Shown here: piece after piece, positions 9,094-17,326 of the stretch
Layout: every line of letters starts with the position of its first letter
Position numbering within the stretch: position 1 is the first letter of the stretch
Assembly (NCBI GenBank): GCA_022797145.1
Contig: JAAWKA010000012.1
Location: 1-41,171, forward strand
Length of the DNA: 41,171 nucleotides
Source of the DNA: Clostridia bacterium
Lineage (GTDB): Bacteria; Bacillota; Clostridia; TANB77; CAG-508
Reading direction: 5' to 3'
Notes under the pieces: model-generated
The model's input: the letters and a program-made list of their open reading frames with translations, nothing else
Told to the model about the DNA's origin: nothing
The model's database searches: none
Translations under genes and position numbers: made by a program

Positions 9094-10038
9094 ATGGAAA
9101 ATATTAAAATTTTTGCATGTAAATCAGCTGAGAAATTTACAAAGGAGATATGTGATTGTTTGGAATTGCCAATGGGAAAAATTAATTCTATGAAATTTAC
9201 AAATGATAATAATTTTGTTCAAATATTAGAAACTGTTAGAGACCAAGATGTATACATTATACAAACAACACAACCACCAGTAAATGAAAGAGTAATGGAA
9301 TTATTAATAACCATAGATGCTATAAAAAGAGCATCAGCAAAATGTATAAATGTAGTTTTGCCATACTATATATATTCAAGATCAGATAAAAAGGATCAAC
9401 CAAGGATACCAGTAACAGCCAAACTAATGGCTTCATTATTAGAAGCATCAGGAGCAAATAGGGTTATAACTTGTGATCTACATAATCCAGCAATACAAGC
9501 ATATTTTAATATAAATTGTGATAGACTATCTGCTCAAAATCTATTACAAGCATATTTTAAAGAAAAGAATTTAGAAGACATGGTAATTGTAGCAACAGAT
9601 GCAGGGAGTTCAAAAAAAGCCTATAAGTATTCAGAATACTTTAACTGTCCAATAGCACTTATAGATAAAAGAAGAGAAGCAAATGATGATACAGCATTAG
9701 CTACTACAGTAATAGGAAATGTAAAAAATCAAAATGCCATAATATTTGATGATGAAATAGATACAGCAGGTTCAATGATAGAAACAGCAAGAATATTAGA
9801 AAAATTTGGAGCAAAAGCAATATATGCAGGATGTACACATGGAGTGTTATCAGGGCCAGCAATAGAAAGAATACAAAATTCACCAATAAAAGAATTAGTA
9901 ATAACAAATACAATACCATTACCAGAAGAAAAACAAATTGATAAAATAAAAGTATTATCAATAGCTCCATTATTTGCAGAATCAATAAGAAGAATAAATG
10001 AAGCAAAACCATTAGGTGAAATATTAAAAGTAGAATAA
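9094..10038 (+). CDS. prs: Ribose-phosphate pyrophosphokinase (PRPP synthetase)
   Basis: Makes PRPP from ribose-5-phosphate and ATP for nucleotide, histidine and tryptophan synthesis. The start is ATG 9094 behind AAAGGAG. The frame is open back to 8974, but those 40 extra codons are a low-complexity lysine-rich run and are not part of the family. The resulting 314 residues match the family length. Visible are YYIYSRSDKKDQPRIPVTAK, TCDLHN, the flexible-loop LIDKRR and the PRPP-binding loop DDEIDTAGS. That loop is usually DDxIDTAGT, so this is a somewhat divergent member. It is transcribed alone or with the preceding gene. Confidence 0.92.
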   Translation: MENIKIFACKSAEKFTKEICDCLELPMGKINSMKFTNDNNFVQILETVRDQDVYIIQTTQPPVNERVMELLITIDAIKRASAKCINVVLPYYIYSRSDKKDQPRIPVTAKLMASLLEASGANRVITCDLHNPAIQAYFNINCDRLSAQNLLQAYFKEKNLEDMVIVATDAGSSKKAYKYSEYFNCPIALIDKRREANDDTALATTVIGNVKNQNAIIFDDEIDTAGSMIETARILEKFGAKAIYAGCTHGVLSGPAIERIQNSPIKELVITNTIPLPEEKQIDKIKVLSIAPLFAESIRRINEAKPLGEILKVE

Positions 10039-10105
10039 AATAAAAATATTTATTAAATATAAGAAATAACTACACACTTCTACCTGTCAAAATTTTATAT
10101 ATGTA

Positions 10106-10135
10106 TTGACAATATGCTAAAAACTAATATATAAT
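10106..10135 (+). promoter_or_regulatory. Sigma-A promoter of rpsU
   Basis: TTGACA 10106-10111, 18-nt spacer, TATAAT 10130-10135. It leaves a ~95-nt leader before rpsU, with only a weak GTGTT/AACAC pairing near 10208-10218. Confidence 0.8.
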
Positions 10136-10236
10136 AAAAAACGTATTAGAAATTAGGAAAAGTTTATACAAAATAGTAAATACATCTCCAAACAAATTCC
10201 ACAAGCTGTGTTAAACACTGGAAGGAGGGGAATATC

Positions 10237-10407
10237 ATGTCAGAAGTAAAAGTTAATAATGGAAATATAGAAGATGCATTAAAAAGATTTAAAAGACAAT
10301 GCGCGAGAAATGGAGTTTTACAAGAGGTGCGTAAGAGAGAGCACTATGAAAAGCCTAGTGTAAAAAGAAAGAAAAAATCAGAGGCAGCAAGAAAAAGAAA
10401 ATTTTAA
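10237..10407 (+). CDS. rpsU: 30S ribosomal protein bS21
   Basis: 56 residues from ATG 10237 behind GGAGGGG. It begins [20 protein letters not shown] and continues with the bS21 pattern [29 protein letters not shown] and a basic tail ending RKRKF. bS21 binds the 16S rRNA 3' region and takes part in initiation. Its small size makes it easy to miss. A terminator follows, then yqeY, its usual neighbour in Bacillota. Confidence 0.96.
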   Translation: MSEVKVNNGNIEDALKRFKRQCARNGVLQEVRKREHYEKPSVKRKKKSEAARKRKF

Positions 10408-10411
10408 TAAG

Positions 10412-10448
10412 AAAAGAGAGTGTTCTAGATTAAAAGACACTCTTTTTA
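10412..10448 (+). terminator. Terminator between rpsU and yqeY
   Basis: AAGAGAGTGT (10414-10423) pairs with ACACTCTTTT (10437-10446), with one G-U pair, and ends in a T run. It probably lowers rather than abolishes read-through to yqeY, 30 nt downstream. Confidence 0.65.
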
Positions 10449-10474
10449 AATATTTTATGTAAGGAGGAAATAAA

Positions 10475-10915
10475 ATGTTAAAAGATGAGTTGTTAGGGGA
10501 CTTAAAAAATGCCATGAAGGAAAAGGATGATATTAAAAAGAACGCTATACAAATGGTAAGAGCAGCAATATTACAAGTAGAGAAGGATAAGTCAATTACA
10601 TTGCAGGATAATCAAATTATAGAAATAATAGCAAAAGAAGTAAAAAAGAGAAAAGATTCAATATCAGACTATCAAAAAGGAGGAAGACAAGATATAGTAG
10701 AACAGATAGAAAAAGAGATAGAAATACTATCTAAATATTTACCAAAACAATTAACAAAACAAGAAATAGAAGACATAGTAAAACAAGTAATACAAAAAGT
10801 AGGAGCTACATCAATAAAGGATATGGGAAAAGTTATGAAACAAGCAAAGGAAGAAATGGGTGTGTCAGCAGAGGGGAAAGTAATAAATCAAGTAGTAAAA
10901 GAATTACTAGACTAA
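10475..10915 (+). CDS. yqeY: YqeY/GatB-tail-like protein
   Basis: 146 residues, all of it the YqeY fold, which is related to the tRNA-binding tail of the GatB amidotransferase subunit. Typical stretches are LKNAMKEKDDIKKNAIQMVRAAI near the N terminus, VKKRKDSISDYQKGGRQDIV and LSKYLPKQLT in the middle, and GKVMKQAKEEMGVSAEGKVINQVV at the end. Its exact biochemical role is not established. The start is ATG 10475 behind AAGGAGG. It follows rpsU directly and has its own terminator. Confidence 0.93.
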   Translation: MLKDELLGDLKNAMKEKDDIKKNAIQMVRAAILQVEKDKSITLQDNQIIEIIAKEVKKRKDSISDYQKGGRQDIVEQIEKEIEILSKYLPKQLTKQEIEDIVKQVIQKVGATSIKDMGKVMKQAKEEMGVSAEGKVINQVVKELLD

Positions 10916-10929
10916 TTAGATAAAAATAT

Positions 10930-10963
10930 AAGATTACATTATATTGTAGTCTTGTATTTTTTT
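10930..10963 (+). terminator. Intrinsic terminator after yqeY
   Basis: AAGATTACA (10930-10938) pairs with TGTAGTCTT (10945-10953), with one G-U pair, followed by TATTTTTTT. Confidence 0.8.
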
Positions 10964-11075
10964 GTAAAAAAATGTTCAATAATATAATAGGATATAAAAT
11001 AATATTGTAATGTATTGTATAAAATTACCAAAATATATTATACTATAAACATATAAATAAAAGAAGGGAGAGAGT

Positions 11076-12344
11076 ATGAATTACAATAAAATAAATATAA
11101 AAGAAGGAATAAACCTTCACATAATACCAACTAATAAATTTAAAACAAATCTATTATCTATATTTATAACCACACCATTATCTAGACAAACAGTAACAAA
11201 AAATGCATTAATACCAACAATATTAAGAAGAGGAAGCAATAATTTAAAAACACAAGAAGAGATAAGTAAATATCTAGAGGAAATGTATGGAGCGTCATTT
11301 GATTGTGGAATAGAAAAAATAGGAGATAATCATGTAATTAAATTTTATTTAGAAACAATAAATGATACTTATTTACCAGATAATGAAACGATATTAAAAG
11401 CTTCAATAGAAACATTAATAGATATAGTATTTAATCCTAAAATAGAAAATGAAAAATTTGATAAAATTTATTTAGATACAGAAAAAGAAAATTTGAGGCA
11501 AATAATAGAAGGAAAAATAGATAATAAAGCAGTATATTCATTAAATAGATGTATAGAGGAAATGTATAAAAATAAACCATATGGATTATATAAATTTGGA
11601 TATGCAGAAGATTTAGAAGCAATTGATGAAGAAAAACTATATAATACTTATAAAACACTTATATCAGAAAGTAAAATAGATATATTTATATCAGGAAAAG
11701 TAGAAATTAAGCAAGTAGAGGATATTATAAAACAAAATAATCAAATAAGAAAATTAGATGATAGAAAACCACAATATATATCAAGTGGACAAAGACCAGA
11801 AAGTAAGGAAAATATAAATGAAGTGACAGAATCAATGCAAATAACACAAGGGAAGTTAGTATTAGGACTAGAAGTACAAACCAAGGATTTAGAAGAAAAA
11901 TATGTAGCACTTGTATATAATGCTATTTTAGGAGGAGGAGCGAGTTCAAAATTATTTCAAAATGTTAGGGAAAAAGCAAGCCTTGCTTATACTGCAGGTT
12001 CAAATTATATAAAACAAAAAGACAATATATTTATTCGTTGTGGAATAGAAATAAAAAATTACCAAAAAGCTTTACAAATAATTAAACAACAATTACAAGA
12101 TATTCAAAAAGGTGAATTTTCAGAAGAAGAATTGGAAAATGCGAAAACCACAATAATATCAACAATAAAATTTATACCAGATGAGCAGGATACAGAAATA
12201 ACATATTATTTTGGACAAGAATTAGCAAATACAAAAATTTCATTTGAAGAATATATAGATAAAATAAACTCCATTACAAAAGAACAAATAGTTAAACTTG
12301 CACAAGATGTTGCAATAAATACAATATATTTTTTAAAGGATTAA
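11076..12344 (+). CDS. M16-family peptidase-like protein, non-catalytic partner (YmfF type)
   Basis: 422 residues with the two-domain M16 layout. The N-terminal domain lacks the HxxEH zinc site: the matching region reads IPTILRRGSNNLKTQEEISKYLEEMYGA. The C-terminal domain keeps the substrate-side block LGGGASSKLFQNVREKASLAY. Such inactive M16 proteins pair with a catalytic M16 subunit, and that partner is the next gene, 61 nt downstream. The pair matches YmfF/YmfH of Bacillus, whose substrate is not firmly known. The start is ATG 11076 behind GAAGGGAGAG. Confidence 0.88.
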   Translation: MNYNKINIKEGINLHIIPTNKFKTNLLSIFITTPLSRQTVTKNALIPTILRRGSNNLKTQEEISKYLEEMYGASFDCGIEKIGDNHVIKFYLETINDTYLPDNETILKASIETLIDIVFNPKIENEKFDKIYLDTEKENLRQIIEGKIDNKAVYSLNRCIEEMYKNKPYGLYKFGYAEDLEAIDEEKLYNTYKTLISESKIDIFISGKVEIKQVEDIIKQNNQIRKLDDRKPQYISSGQRPESKENINEVTESMQITQGKLVLGLEVQTKDLEEKYVALVYNAILGGGASSKLFQNVREKASLAYTAGSNYIKQKDNIFIRCGIEIKNYQKALQIIKQQLQDIQKGEFSEEELENAKTTIISTIKFIPDEQDTEITYYFGQELANTKISFEEYIDKINSITKEQIVKLAQDVAINTIYFLKD

Positions 12345-12405
12345 TAGATAAAAGAGTTTATAGGTAACTTGTAAAAACCTAAATAAAAAGTAAAGGAAAA
12401 GAGAA

Positions 12406-13680
12406 ATGCAAGAAATACAAAACCAAAAAGTGAAAGAAAAGATTTATAAACAAAAGTTAGAAAATGGTTTAAATGTTATAATAATACCCAAAAAAGATAT
12501 TTCAAAAAAATATATAATATGGGGGACAAACTTTGGTTCAATAGATAACGAGTTTATACCAACAGGGGAAAAAGTAGCTACTAAGATACCAGATGGAGTG
12601 GCTCACTTTTTAGAACATAAATTATTTGAACAAAAAAATGGAACTAATAGTTTAGATATATTATCTGCATTAGGAGTAGATGCAAATGCGTATACAACAA
12701 ATGATCATACAGCATACTTATTTGAAGCAACAGATAATTTTTATGAAGCATTAGATGAATTGATGAATTATGTGCAAAATCCATATTTTACAGATGAAAA
12801 TGTAGAAAAAGAAAAAGGAATAATAGCACAAGAAATAAATATGTATGATGATGATCCTAATTGGCAAGTATATATGAATGTATTAAAACTAATGTATAAA
12901 GATAATCCTATAAATATAGATATAGCAGGAACAGTAGAAAGTATAAATAGCATAAATAAGGAAATTTTATACAAAGCATATAATACCTTCTATAATCTAT
13001 CAAATATGACATTGGTTGCATGTGGTGATTTTGAACAAGATAAATTATTAGAGGAAATAAAAAAAAGAATTACAAAAAATGATGAGAAACAAGAGATAAA
13101 AAGAATATATAAGCAAGAACAAGAACAAGTAGTTTCACAAGAAAAAATATTAAAAATGGAGGTAAATAATCCATTATATATAATAGGTTTTAAGGATAAA
13201 CCAATAAATAGTAAGGAAAAAGTAAAGAAATATATAGCAGTACAAATAATACTATATATGTTACTTGGAAAAAGTTCAGAGACATATAAGAAGTTATATG
13301 AACAAGGAAATATAATGTCACAACCAGACTTAGACTATGAATTTTCAAATCAATATGCGCATGTTTTGATAATAGGACAAGCAAAAGAACCAAAAGAAGT
13401 AGTAAATGAGCTAAAAAATACTATACAAAAATATCAACAAAATGGATTAGAACAACAACATTTTAATAGAATAAAGAAAAAAATATATGGAGACTATATA
13501 ATGCAATATAATGATGTAGGTACAATAGCAAGAATGTTTTTAGCAGATAGTTTTAAAGAAATAAATAGTTTTGAATATTTAGAGCAATATGATGAGGTGA
13601 CTTTAGAATATACAAATCAAATTTTAAAGGATACTTTTAACTTAAGACAAATGGTAGTATCTATTGTAAAAGGAAAATAA
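12406..13680 (+). CDS. M16-family zinc peptidase, catalytic subunit (YmfH type)
   Basis: 424 residues. The inverted zinc motif HFLEH is at residues 67-71, with E70 the catalytic base and H67/H71 ligands. The third ligand is E143 in the block GIIAQEINMYDDDP, 72 residues after H71. The start is ATG 12406 after AAGGAAAAG. It is the active partner of the preceding gene; together they should form a closed-chamber peptidase for short peptides. A terminator hairpin begins within the stop codon. Confidence 0.92.
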   Translation: MQEIQNQKVKEKIYKQKLENGLNVIIIPKKDISKKYIIWGTNFGSIDNEFIPTGEKVATKIPDGVAHFLEHKLFEQKNGTNSLDILSALGVDANAYTTNDHTAYLFEATDNFYEALDELMNYVQNPYFTDENVEKEKGIIAQEINMYDDDPNWQVYMNVLKLMYKDNPINIDIAGTVESINSINKEILYKAYNTFYNLSNMTLVACGDFEQDKLLEEIKKRITKNDEKQEIKRIYKQEQEQVVSQEKILKMEVNNPLYIIGFKDKPINSKEKVKKYIAVQIILYMLLGKSSETYKKLYEQGNIMSQPDLDYEFSNQYAHVLIIGQAKEPKEVVNELKNTIQKYQQNGLEQQHFNRIKKKIYGDYIMQYNDVGTIARMFLADSFKEINSFEYLEQYDEVTLEYTNQILKDTFNLRQMVVSIVKGK

Positions 13681-13707
13681 AACTAAGATAATTTTTATCT
13701 TAGTTTT
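13679..13707 (+). terminator. Intrinsic terminator overlapping a stop codon
   Basis: Arms 13679-13690 (AAAACTAAGATA) and 13696-13707 (TATCTTAGTTTT) form a perfect 12-bp stem. The left arm includes the last two bases of the TAA stop. Confidence 0.8.
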
Positions 13708-13748
13708 AAGTAAAATATAATGTAATTTGAATAGGAAAGAGGATAGAG

Positions 13749-14576
13749 ATGAATAAAATAACATTTCCAATATTAAATTTAGAATTAAATATAAATAAAA
13801 TAGCATTTACAATATTTGGAATAGATGTGTACTGGTATGCAATATTAATAGTTTTTAGTATAGTGCTAGCACTTTTAATATATAGAAAGAAAGATGGACA
13901 ATATAATATAAAATATGAGGATTTATTAGATCTAAGTATTATATTAATACCAATATCTTTTATAAGTGCAAGAATATATTATGTTATATTTAATATACAA
14001 AATTACACAAGTTTAAGACAAATAATAAATATAAAAGACGGAGGACTAGCAATATATGGGGCGTTAATAGGGGGGATAATTGTAGTACATATATATTGTA
14101 AGGTAAAAAATATAAAGTTATTAGATATGTTAGATTACATAGTTTTAGCAATACCATTAGGACAGAGTATTGGAAGATGGGGGAATTTTATAAATGTAGA
14201 AGCTTATGGAATAAATACAGATGTAGCATGGAAAATGGGAGTACAAGTAAGAGATGCAATAGAGTATGTACATCCAACGTTTTTATATGAGTCAATAGCG
14301 ACACTTATAATATTTTTTATACTAATCAAAAAGTCTAAAAATAGGAGATTTAGCGGAGAGGTAACGTATATATATATAATTTTATATACATTTGTAAGAA
14401 CAATTATAGAAGGATTAAGAATTGATAGTTTAATGTTTTATAATCTTAGAATATCACAAATTTTGTCTATAATATTATGTACAATATTTTGTATAATCTT
14501 GACAAAAAAGCTCGAAATAAAAGAAATAAACCCAATAGATACAAAAAAAACAACTAAAAAGTCGCACGATTTATAG
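13749..14576 (+). CDS. lgt: Prolipoprotein diacylglyceryl transferase
   Basis: Lgt moves a diacylglyceryl group from phosphatidylglycerol to the lipobox cysteine of prolipoproteins. The 275-residue, roughly seven-helix protein shows GGLAIYGALIGG, the signature GRWGNFINVEAYG, HPTFLYES and EGLRIDSL, all in the usual order. The start is ATG 13749 behind GAAAGAGG. The gene sits between two terminators, and its stop lies in the loop of the following hairpin. No lipoprotein gene stands next to it. Confidence 0.95.
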   Translation: MNKITFPILNLELNINKIAFTIFGIDVYWYAILIVFSIVLALLIYRKKDGQYNIKYEDLLDLSIILIPISFISARIYYVIFNIQNYTSLRQIINIKDGGLAIYGALIGGIIVVHIYCKVKNIKLLDMLDYIVLAIPLGQSIGRWGNFINVEAYGINTDVAWKMGVQVRDAIEYVHPTFLYESIATLIIFFILIKKSKNRRFSGEVTYIYIILYTFVRTIIEGLRIDSLMFYNLRISQILSIILCTIFCIILTKKLEIKEINPIDTKKTTKKSHDL

Positions 14577-14595
14577 CAAAAATCGTGTTTTTTTA
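14566..14595 (+). terminator. Intrinsic terminator overlapping the lgt stop
   Basis: CACGATTT (14566-14573) and AAATCGTG (14581-14588) with seven T's after the stem. The lgt stop codon is in the loop. Confidence 0.85.
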
Positions 14596-14596
14596 T

Positions 14597-14625
14597 TGAC
14601 CACTCTGTAAAAATATGGTATTTTT
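14597..14625 (+). promoter_or_regulatory. Promoter of the Spo0E-like gene
   Basis: TTGACC 14597-14602, 17-nt spacer, TATTTT 14620-14625. It begins directly after the T run of the lgt terminator. Confidence 0.6.
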
Positions 14626-14667
14626 AAAATACAGATAGAGAAAAAGGACTATACAAGGAGGAAATTT

Positions 14668-14808
14668 ATGATAAATGATGACATTTGTAAAAAAAGAGAT
14701 GAATTAAATAAAAGTATAGAGAATGGTGAAGATTATAATATTATATATAAAATAAGTGTGGAATTAGATGAATTAATAGATAAATATTATAAAAAACATA
14801 AAAAATAG
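14668..14808 (+). CDS. Spo0E-like aspartyl-phosphate phosphatase (46 aa)
   Basis: Starts at ATG 14668 behind AAGGAGG. The 46 residues form two predicted helices. The second carries SVELDELIDKYY, which matches the SxxLDxLI signature of Spo0E-family phosphatases, small proteins that dephosphorylate Spo0A~P and so hold back sporulation or other Spo0A output. It has its own promoter and a 15-bp-stem terminator, so it is a single-gene unit. The match rests on one motif plus size. It hints that the host has, or descends from, a Spo0A pathway. Confidence 0.8.
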   Translation: MINDDICKKRDELNKSIENGEDYNIIYKISVELDELIDKYYKKHKK

Positions 14809-14851
14809 CAAAAACAAATTGTTAGAAATAAAGTTTTTGCTATTTTTTTAA
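14801..14851 (+). terminator. Intrinsic terminator overlapping the Spo0E-like stop
   Basis: AAAAATAGCAAAAAC (14801-14815, including the TAG stop) and GTTTTTGCTATTTTT (14833-14847) form a perfect 15-bp stem followed by more T's. Confidence 0.85.
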
Positions 14852-14990
14852 ATTATCTTCATAAAAGCAAAATTTTATAAAATATTAAAAACATTATCAA
14901 ATAAAAATGAAAAATAAGCTTTTTTATATACATAATTAAAATTATATGATAAAATAAAGATAGATGAATCAATAAGAGGATGTGATAAAA

Positions 14991-15866
14991 ATGAAAAATA
15001 TTGTAATGAAATTATTAATTATAATAATTTTGTGTTTATGTATAACATGTAATAATAACATATATTCAGTTCAATATACAGCAAGTTCGTGGGAAAAATA
15101 TTATGACTTTTCAAGTAATAGAGTAAATAAAGATAAAATAGATAGTGTTACAGATAGTTCTCAAGGTAAAGATTGGATAATATATAGAGCACAAGAAATT
15201 ATAGATCCTATTAGTGAAGAAGATTTAAAGAAATGGGAGGCAAATAAAATAAAACAATATGCAGAAGTATGCCAATATTTTTTATCTAGAGCAAATTTAG
15301 GAACAGGGAATATACCTACTAATATACGTAATAGTAGAGAAAAAATAAAGCAAAGATGTGAATATTTAAGTAAAATGGAACCAGTTAAAGAGGATCAAGA
15401 ATTATCAGGAAGTATAGAGAATTCAGTGGGAAATACCAATAATAGAGAAGAAAATGAAGAAGCAACAGACATTACTACAGGAGGAAATGAAGGAGAGGTT
15501 GAAGAAGAAAAAGAACCAATCCAAGCAGAGTTAGGAACATCTATAGGGGCAACTCAACATACAGTAGATGAAATAATAAATGAAGGGAATGCATTTATAC
15601 AACAAGGGAAGAATGGAACAACAACTTTAGTTTCTGAAAATTTAACAGATGCATCTCAAACAATATACAATATAGTATTAGCAATAGGTATAGTAATAGT
15701 AACAGCAATAGGAGCTTATTTAGGAATAAAATTTATGGTAGCAAGTGCAGAAGATAGAGCACAACTAAAACAAGCTTTAATACCATATTTTGCTGGATGT
15801 TTTGTTATCTTTTCAGCATATGCAATATGGGCAATAATAATTAATCTAATGTCAGGATTACAATAA
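14991..15866 (+). CDS. Secreted VirB2/TrbC-like protein with long acidic linker (pilin paralogue 1)
   Basis: Start chosen at ATG 14991, 10 nt after AAGAGGA; the GTG at 14982 is only 1 nt from that site. The 291-residue protein has a signal peptide (about 1-23), a ~170-residue hydrophilic domain with an acidic, Asn/Glu-rich linker (about 140-180), and two C-terminal membrane helices joined by a short charged loop (ASAEDRAQLKQALIPY). That end matches the two neighbouring short pilins, as in type IV secretion VirB2-like pilins. The extra N-terminal domain is unusual and may be a specialised or tip form. First gene of the T4SS-like cluster. Confidence 0.75.
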   Translation: MKNIVMKLLIIIILCLCITCNNNIYSVQYTASSWEKYYDFSSNRVNKDKIDSVTDSSQGKDWIIYRAQEIIDPISEEDLKKWEANKIKQYAEVCQYFLSRANLGTGNIPTNIRNSREKIKQRCEYLSKMEPVKEDQELSGSIENSVGNTNNREENEEATDITTGGNEGEVEEEKEPIQAELGTSIGATQHTVDEIINEGNAFIQQGKNGTTTLVSENLTDASQTIYNIVLAIGIVIVTAIGAYLGIKFMVASAEDRAQLKQALIPYFAGCFVIFSAYAIWAIIINLMSGLQ

Positions 15867-15917
15867 AGAAATAATAAATAAAAGCATATTTTACCTTAAG
15901 AAAGGAGGTAATAAAAT

Positions 15918-16289
15918 ATGAAAAAGGTAATAAAATTTATAGTTATTGGCATAGCAATTTCTTTAGTATTTACAAACATAATTTTTGCATCAGGAATTAC
16001 AGACCCTATAGAACAAGCAGACTTCTATAAACCTAAAGTACAAGGAGAAAACAGTAAATTAATAGAGATTGGAAAAACAATATTAAATGTAATACAGCTA
16101 ATAGCAGTAGTCATAGCAGTAGCGACATTAATATTTACGGGGATTAGATATATGTATGGAGGAATAGAAAGCAAGGCAAACTTTAAAGAGACAATGATAC
16201 CCTATATAATAGGTGTATTTATGACATTTGCAATTACAACAATATTACAAATTGTATATGATTTTGCAAATGGAATAAATAATAGTTGA
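15918..16289 (+). CDS. VirB2-like T4SS pilin paralogue 2
   Basis: 123 residues from ATG 15918 behind AAAGGAGG. A signal peptide (cut near FASG, ~residue 25) is followed by two membrane helices (about 57-75 and 92-115) around a short charged loop (ESKANFKETMIPYIIG). The layout and IPYIIG motif match VirB2/TrbC pilins and the paralogues on both sides. It is likely co-transcribed with the first paralogue (51 nt apart). A promoter for the third pilin overlaps its stop codon. Confidence 0.8.
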   Translation: MKKVIKFIVIGIAISLVFTNIIFASGITDPIEQADFYKPKVQGENSKLIEIGKTILNVIQLIAVVIAVATLIFTGIRYMYGGIESKANFKETMIPYIIGVFMTFAITTILQIVYDFANGINNS

Positions 16290-16314
16290 AAAAAAATAAA
16301 TTATAGGTTATAAT
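16286..16314 (+). promoter_or_regulatory. Internal promoter ahead of the third pilin
   Basis: TTGAAA 16286-16291, exactly 17 nt, then TATAAT 16309-16314. The -35 overlaps the TGA stop of pilin 2. With the terminator at 16802-16852 it makes pilin 3 a one-gene unit. Confidence 0.7.
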
Positions 16315-16411
16315 ATATATAATACATAATAATTTAAAAATAGTTTTTAATATTTCTCAATAAAATGGAGGAAATAATAACAGTTAAATAAAAAATAGGA
16401 GGGTTTATTAA

Positions 16412-16783
16412 ATGAAAAAAACAAACAAAATAATTGTAGCATTAAATGTATTACTAATAGTTTTAATTTTAGGAACTAATATATTTGCTGCACAAATACA
16501 ACCATCACAATTAATTGGAGGAACAGCAAATCCAGATGCAGTAACTGGATTAACAAACATAGGAAAACAAATAGTTTCTATTGTTCAAACTGTAGGGGTA
16601 GTGGTAGCAGTAGTTATTTTATTAGTACTTGGTGTAAAATACTTAATGGGAAGTGCAGAAGAAAAAGCTGAATACAAAAAGTCTATGATACCATACATAA
16701 TTGGAGCAATTTTAATATTTGCAGCAACTACAGTTGTGAATATTGTTTACAACTTTGCAAATGGACTAAATACTAATAGCTAA
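16412..16783 (+). CDS. VirB2-like T4SS pilin paralogue 3 (probable major pilin)
   Basis: 123 residues from ATG 16412 behind AGGAGGG. A signal peptide ends near IFAAQ (~residue 28), then come two membrane helices (about 57-76 and 91-113) with the loop GSAEEKAEYKKSMIPYIIG. It is closely related to pilin 2 and to the C terminus of pilin 1. Unlike them it has its own near-consensus promoter and a very strong terminator, so it can be made in excess, as a fibre subunit would need. Assignment as major pilin is inferred from this arrangement. Confidence 0.82.
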   Translation: MKKTNKIIVALNVLLIVLILGTNIFAAQIQPSQLIGGTANPDAVTGLTNIGKQIVSIVQTVGVVVAVVILLVLGVKYLMGSAEEKAEYKKSMIPYIIGAILIFAATTVVNIVYNFANGLNTNS

Positions 16784-16801
16784 ATATAAAATATTAAAAA
16801 G

Positions 16802-16855
16802 AAAAGCGAGAATATATTACATAATTAAATTATGTAATATATTCTCGCTTTTTCT
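16802..16855 (+). terminator. Very strong terminator, 24-bp stem
   Basis: Arms 16802-16825 and 16829-16852 are perfect 24-bp complements with a 3-nt loop, ending in TTTTT. It isolates pilin 3 from the rest of the cluster. Confidence 0.92.
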
Positions 16856-16908
16856 TTGTGACTACTTTATTACAAACATATTAAAAATCTACTTTTTTAG
16901 ATTAAAAT

Positions 16909-16952
16909 CTTACAATTTCTGAGTTTTTTTGCTATAATAATAATAGCTATTA
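16909..16952 (+). promoter_or_regulatory. Promoter for prgI and downstream T4SS genes, with palindrome
   Basis: TATAAT 16933-16938 with an extended TGC just before it, and a weak -35 CTTACA (16909-16914, 18-nt spacer). A perfect 16-bp palindrome AATAATAGCTATTATT (16937-16952) overlaps the -10 end and start site, so it may be an operator. Confidence 0.6.
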
Positions 16953-16975
16953 TTGAAAGATAAAGGAGGCAAATT

Positions 16976-17326
16976 ATGGGACCATATAATATACCTAGAA
17001 ATGTAAAAGATGAAGGAAGAATTTTATTTATTTTTACTGGAAAATCTATAATATATACTACAATAGGAGGAGCAATAGGAGCAATATTTTATTTGATGTT
17101 TGCAGCTATGAATATAGGAATTATAGGAATTATTTTTGTTATAATTTTTGCATTGATAGGATTTTGTATTGGAACTTTTAAAATGCCAGACACAGGAGCC
17201 TTTGAGTTTACAAAAAAAACTGGCGGTGAAAATATAGATGATATAATACTAAGAGCTATAAAATTTAAACAAAAAAAGAACAGAATATATATTTATGATA
17301 AAAAGGAGGTAACAAAAGATGAATAA
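16976..17326 (+). CDS. PrgI family (VirB3-like) T4SS membrane protein
   Basis: 116 residues from ATG 16976 behind AAAGGAGG. It begins with the family opening MGPYNIPRNVKDEGRILF, has two central membrane helices, and ends in a charged cytoplasmic tail. PrgI proteins occur in Gram-positive conjugation modules next to the VirB4 ATPase and act as the VirB3 counterpart. Its stop overlaps the next gene by 8 nt, showing translational coupling with the VirB4 part. Confidence 0.85.
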   Translation: MGPYNIPRNVKDEGRILFIFTGKSIIYTTIGGAIGAIFYLMFAAMNIGIIGIIFVIIFALIGFCIGTFKMPDTGAFEFTKKTGGENIDDIILRAIKFKQKKNRIYIYDKKEVTKDE

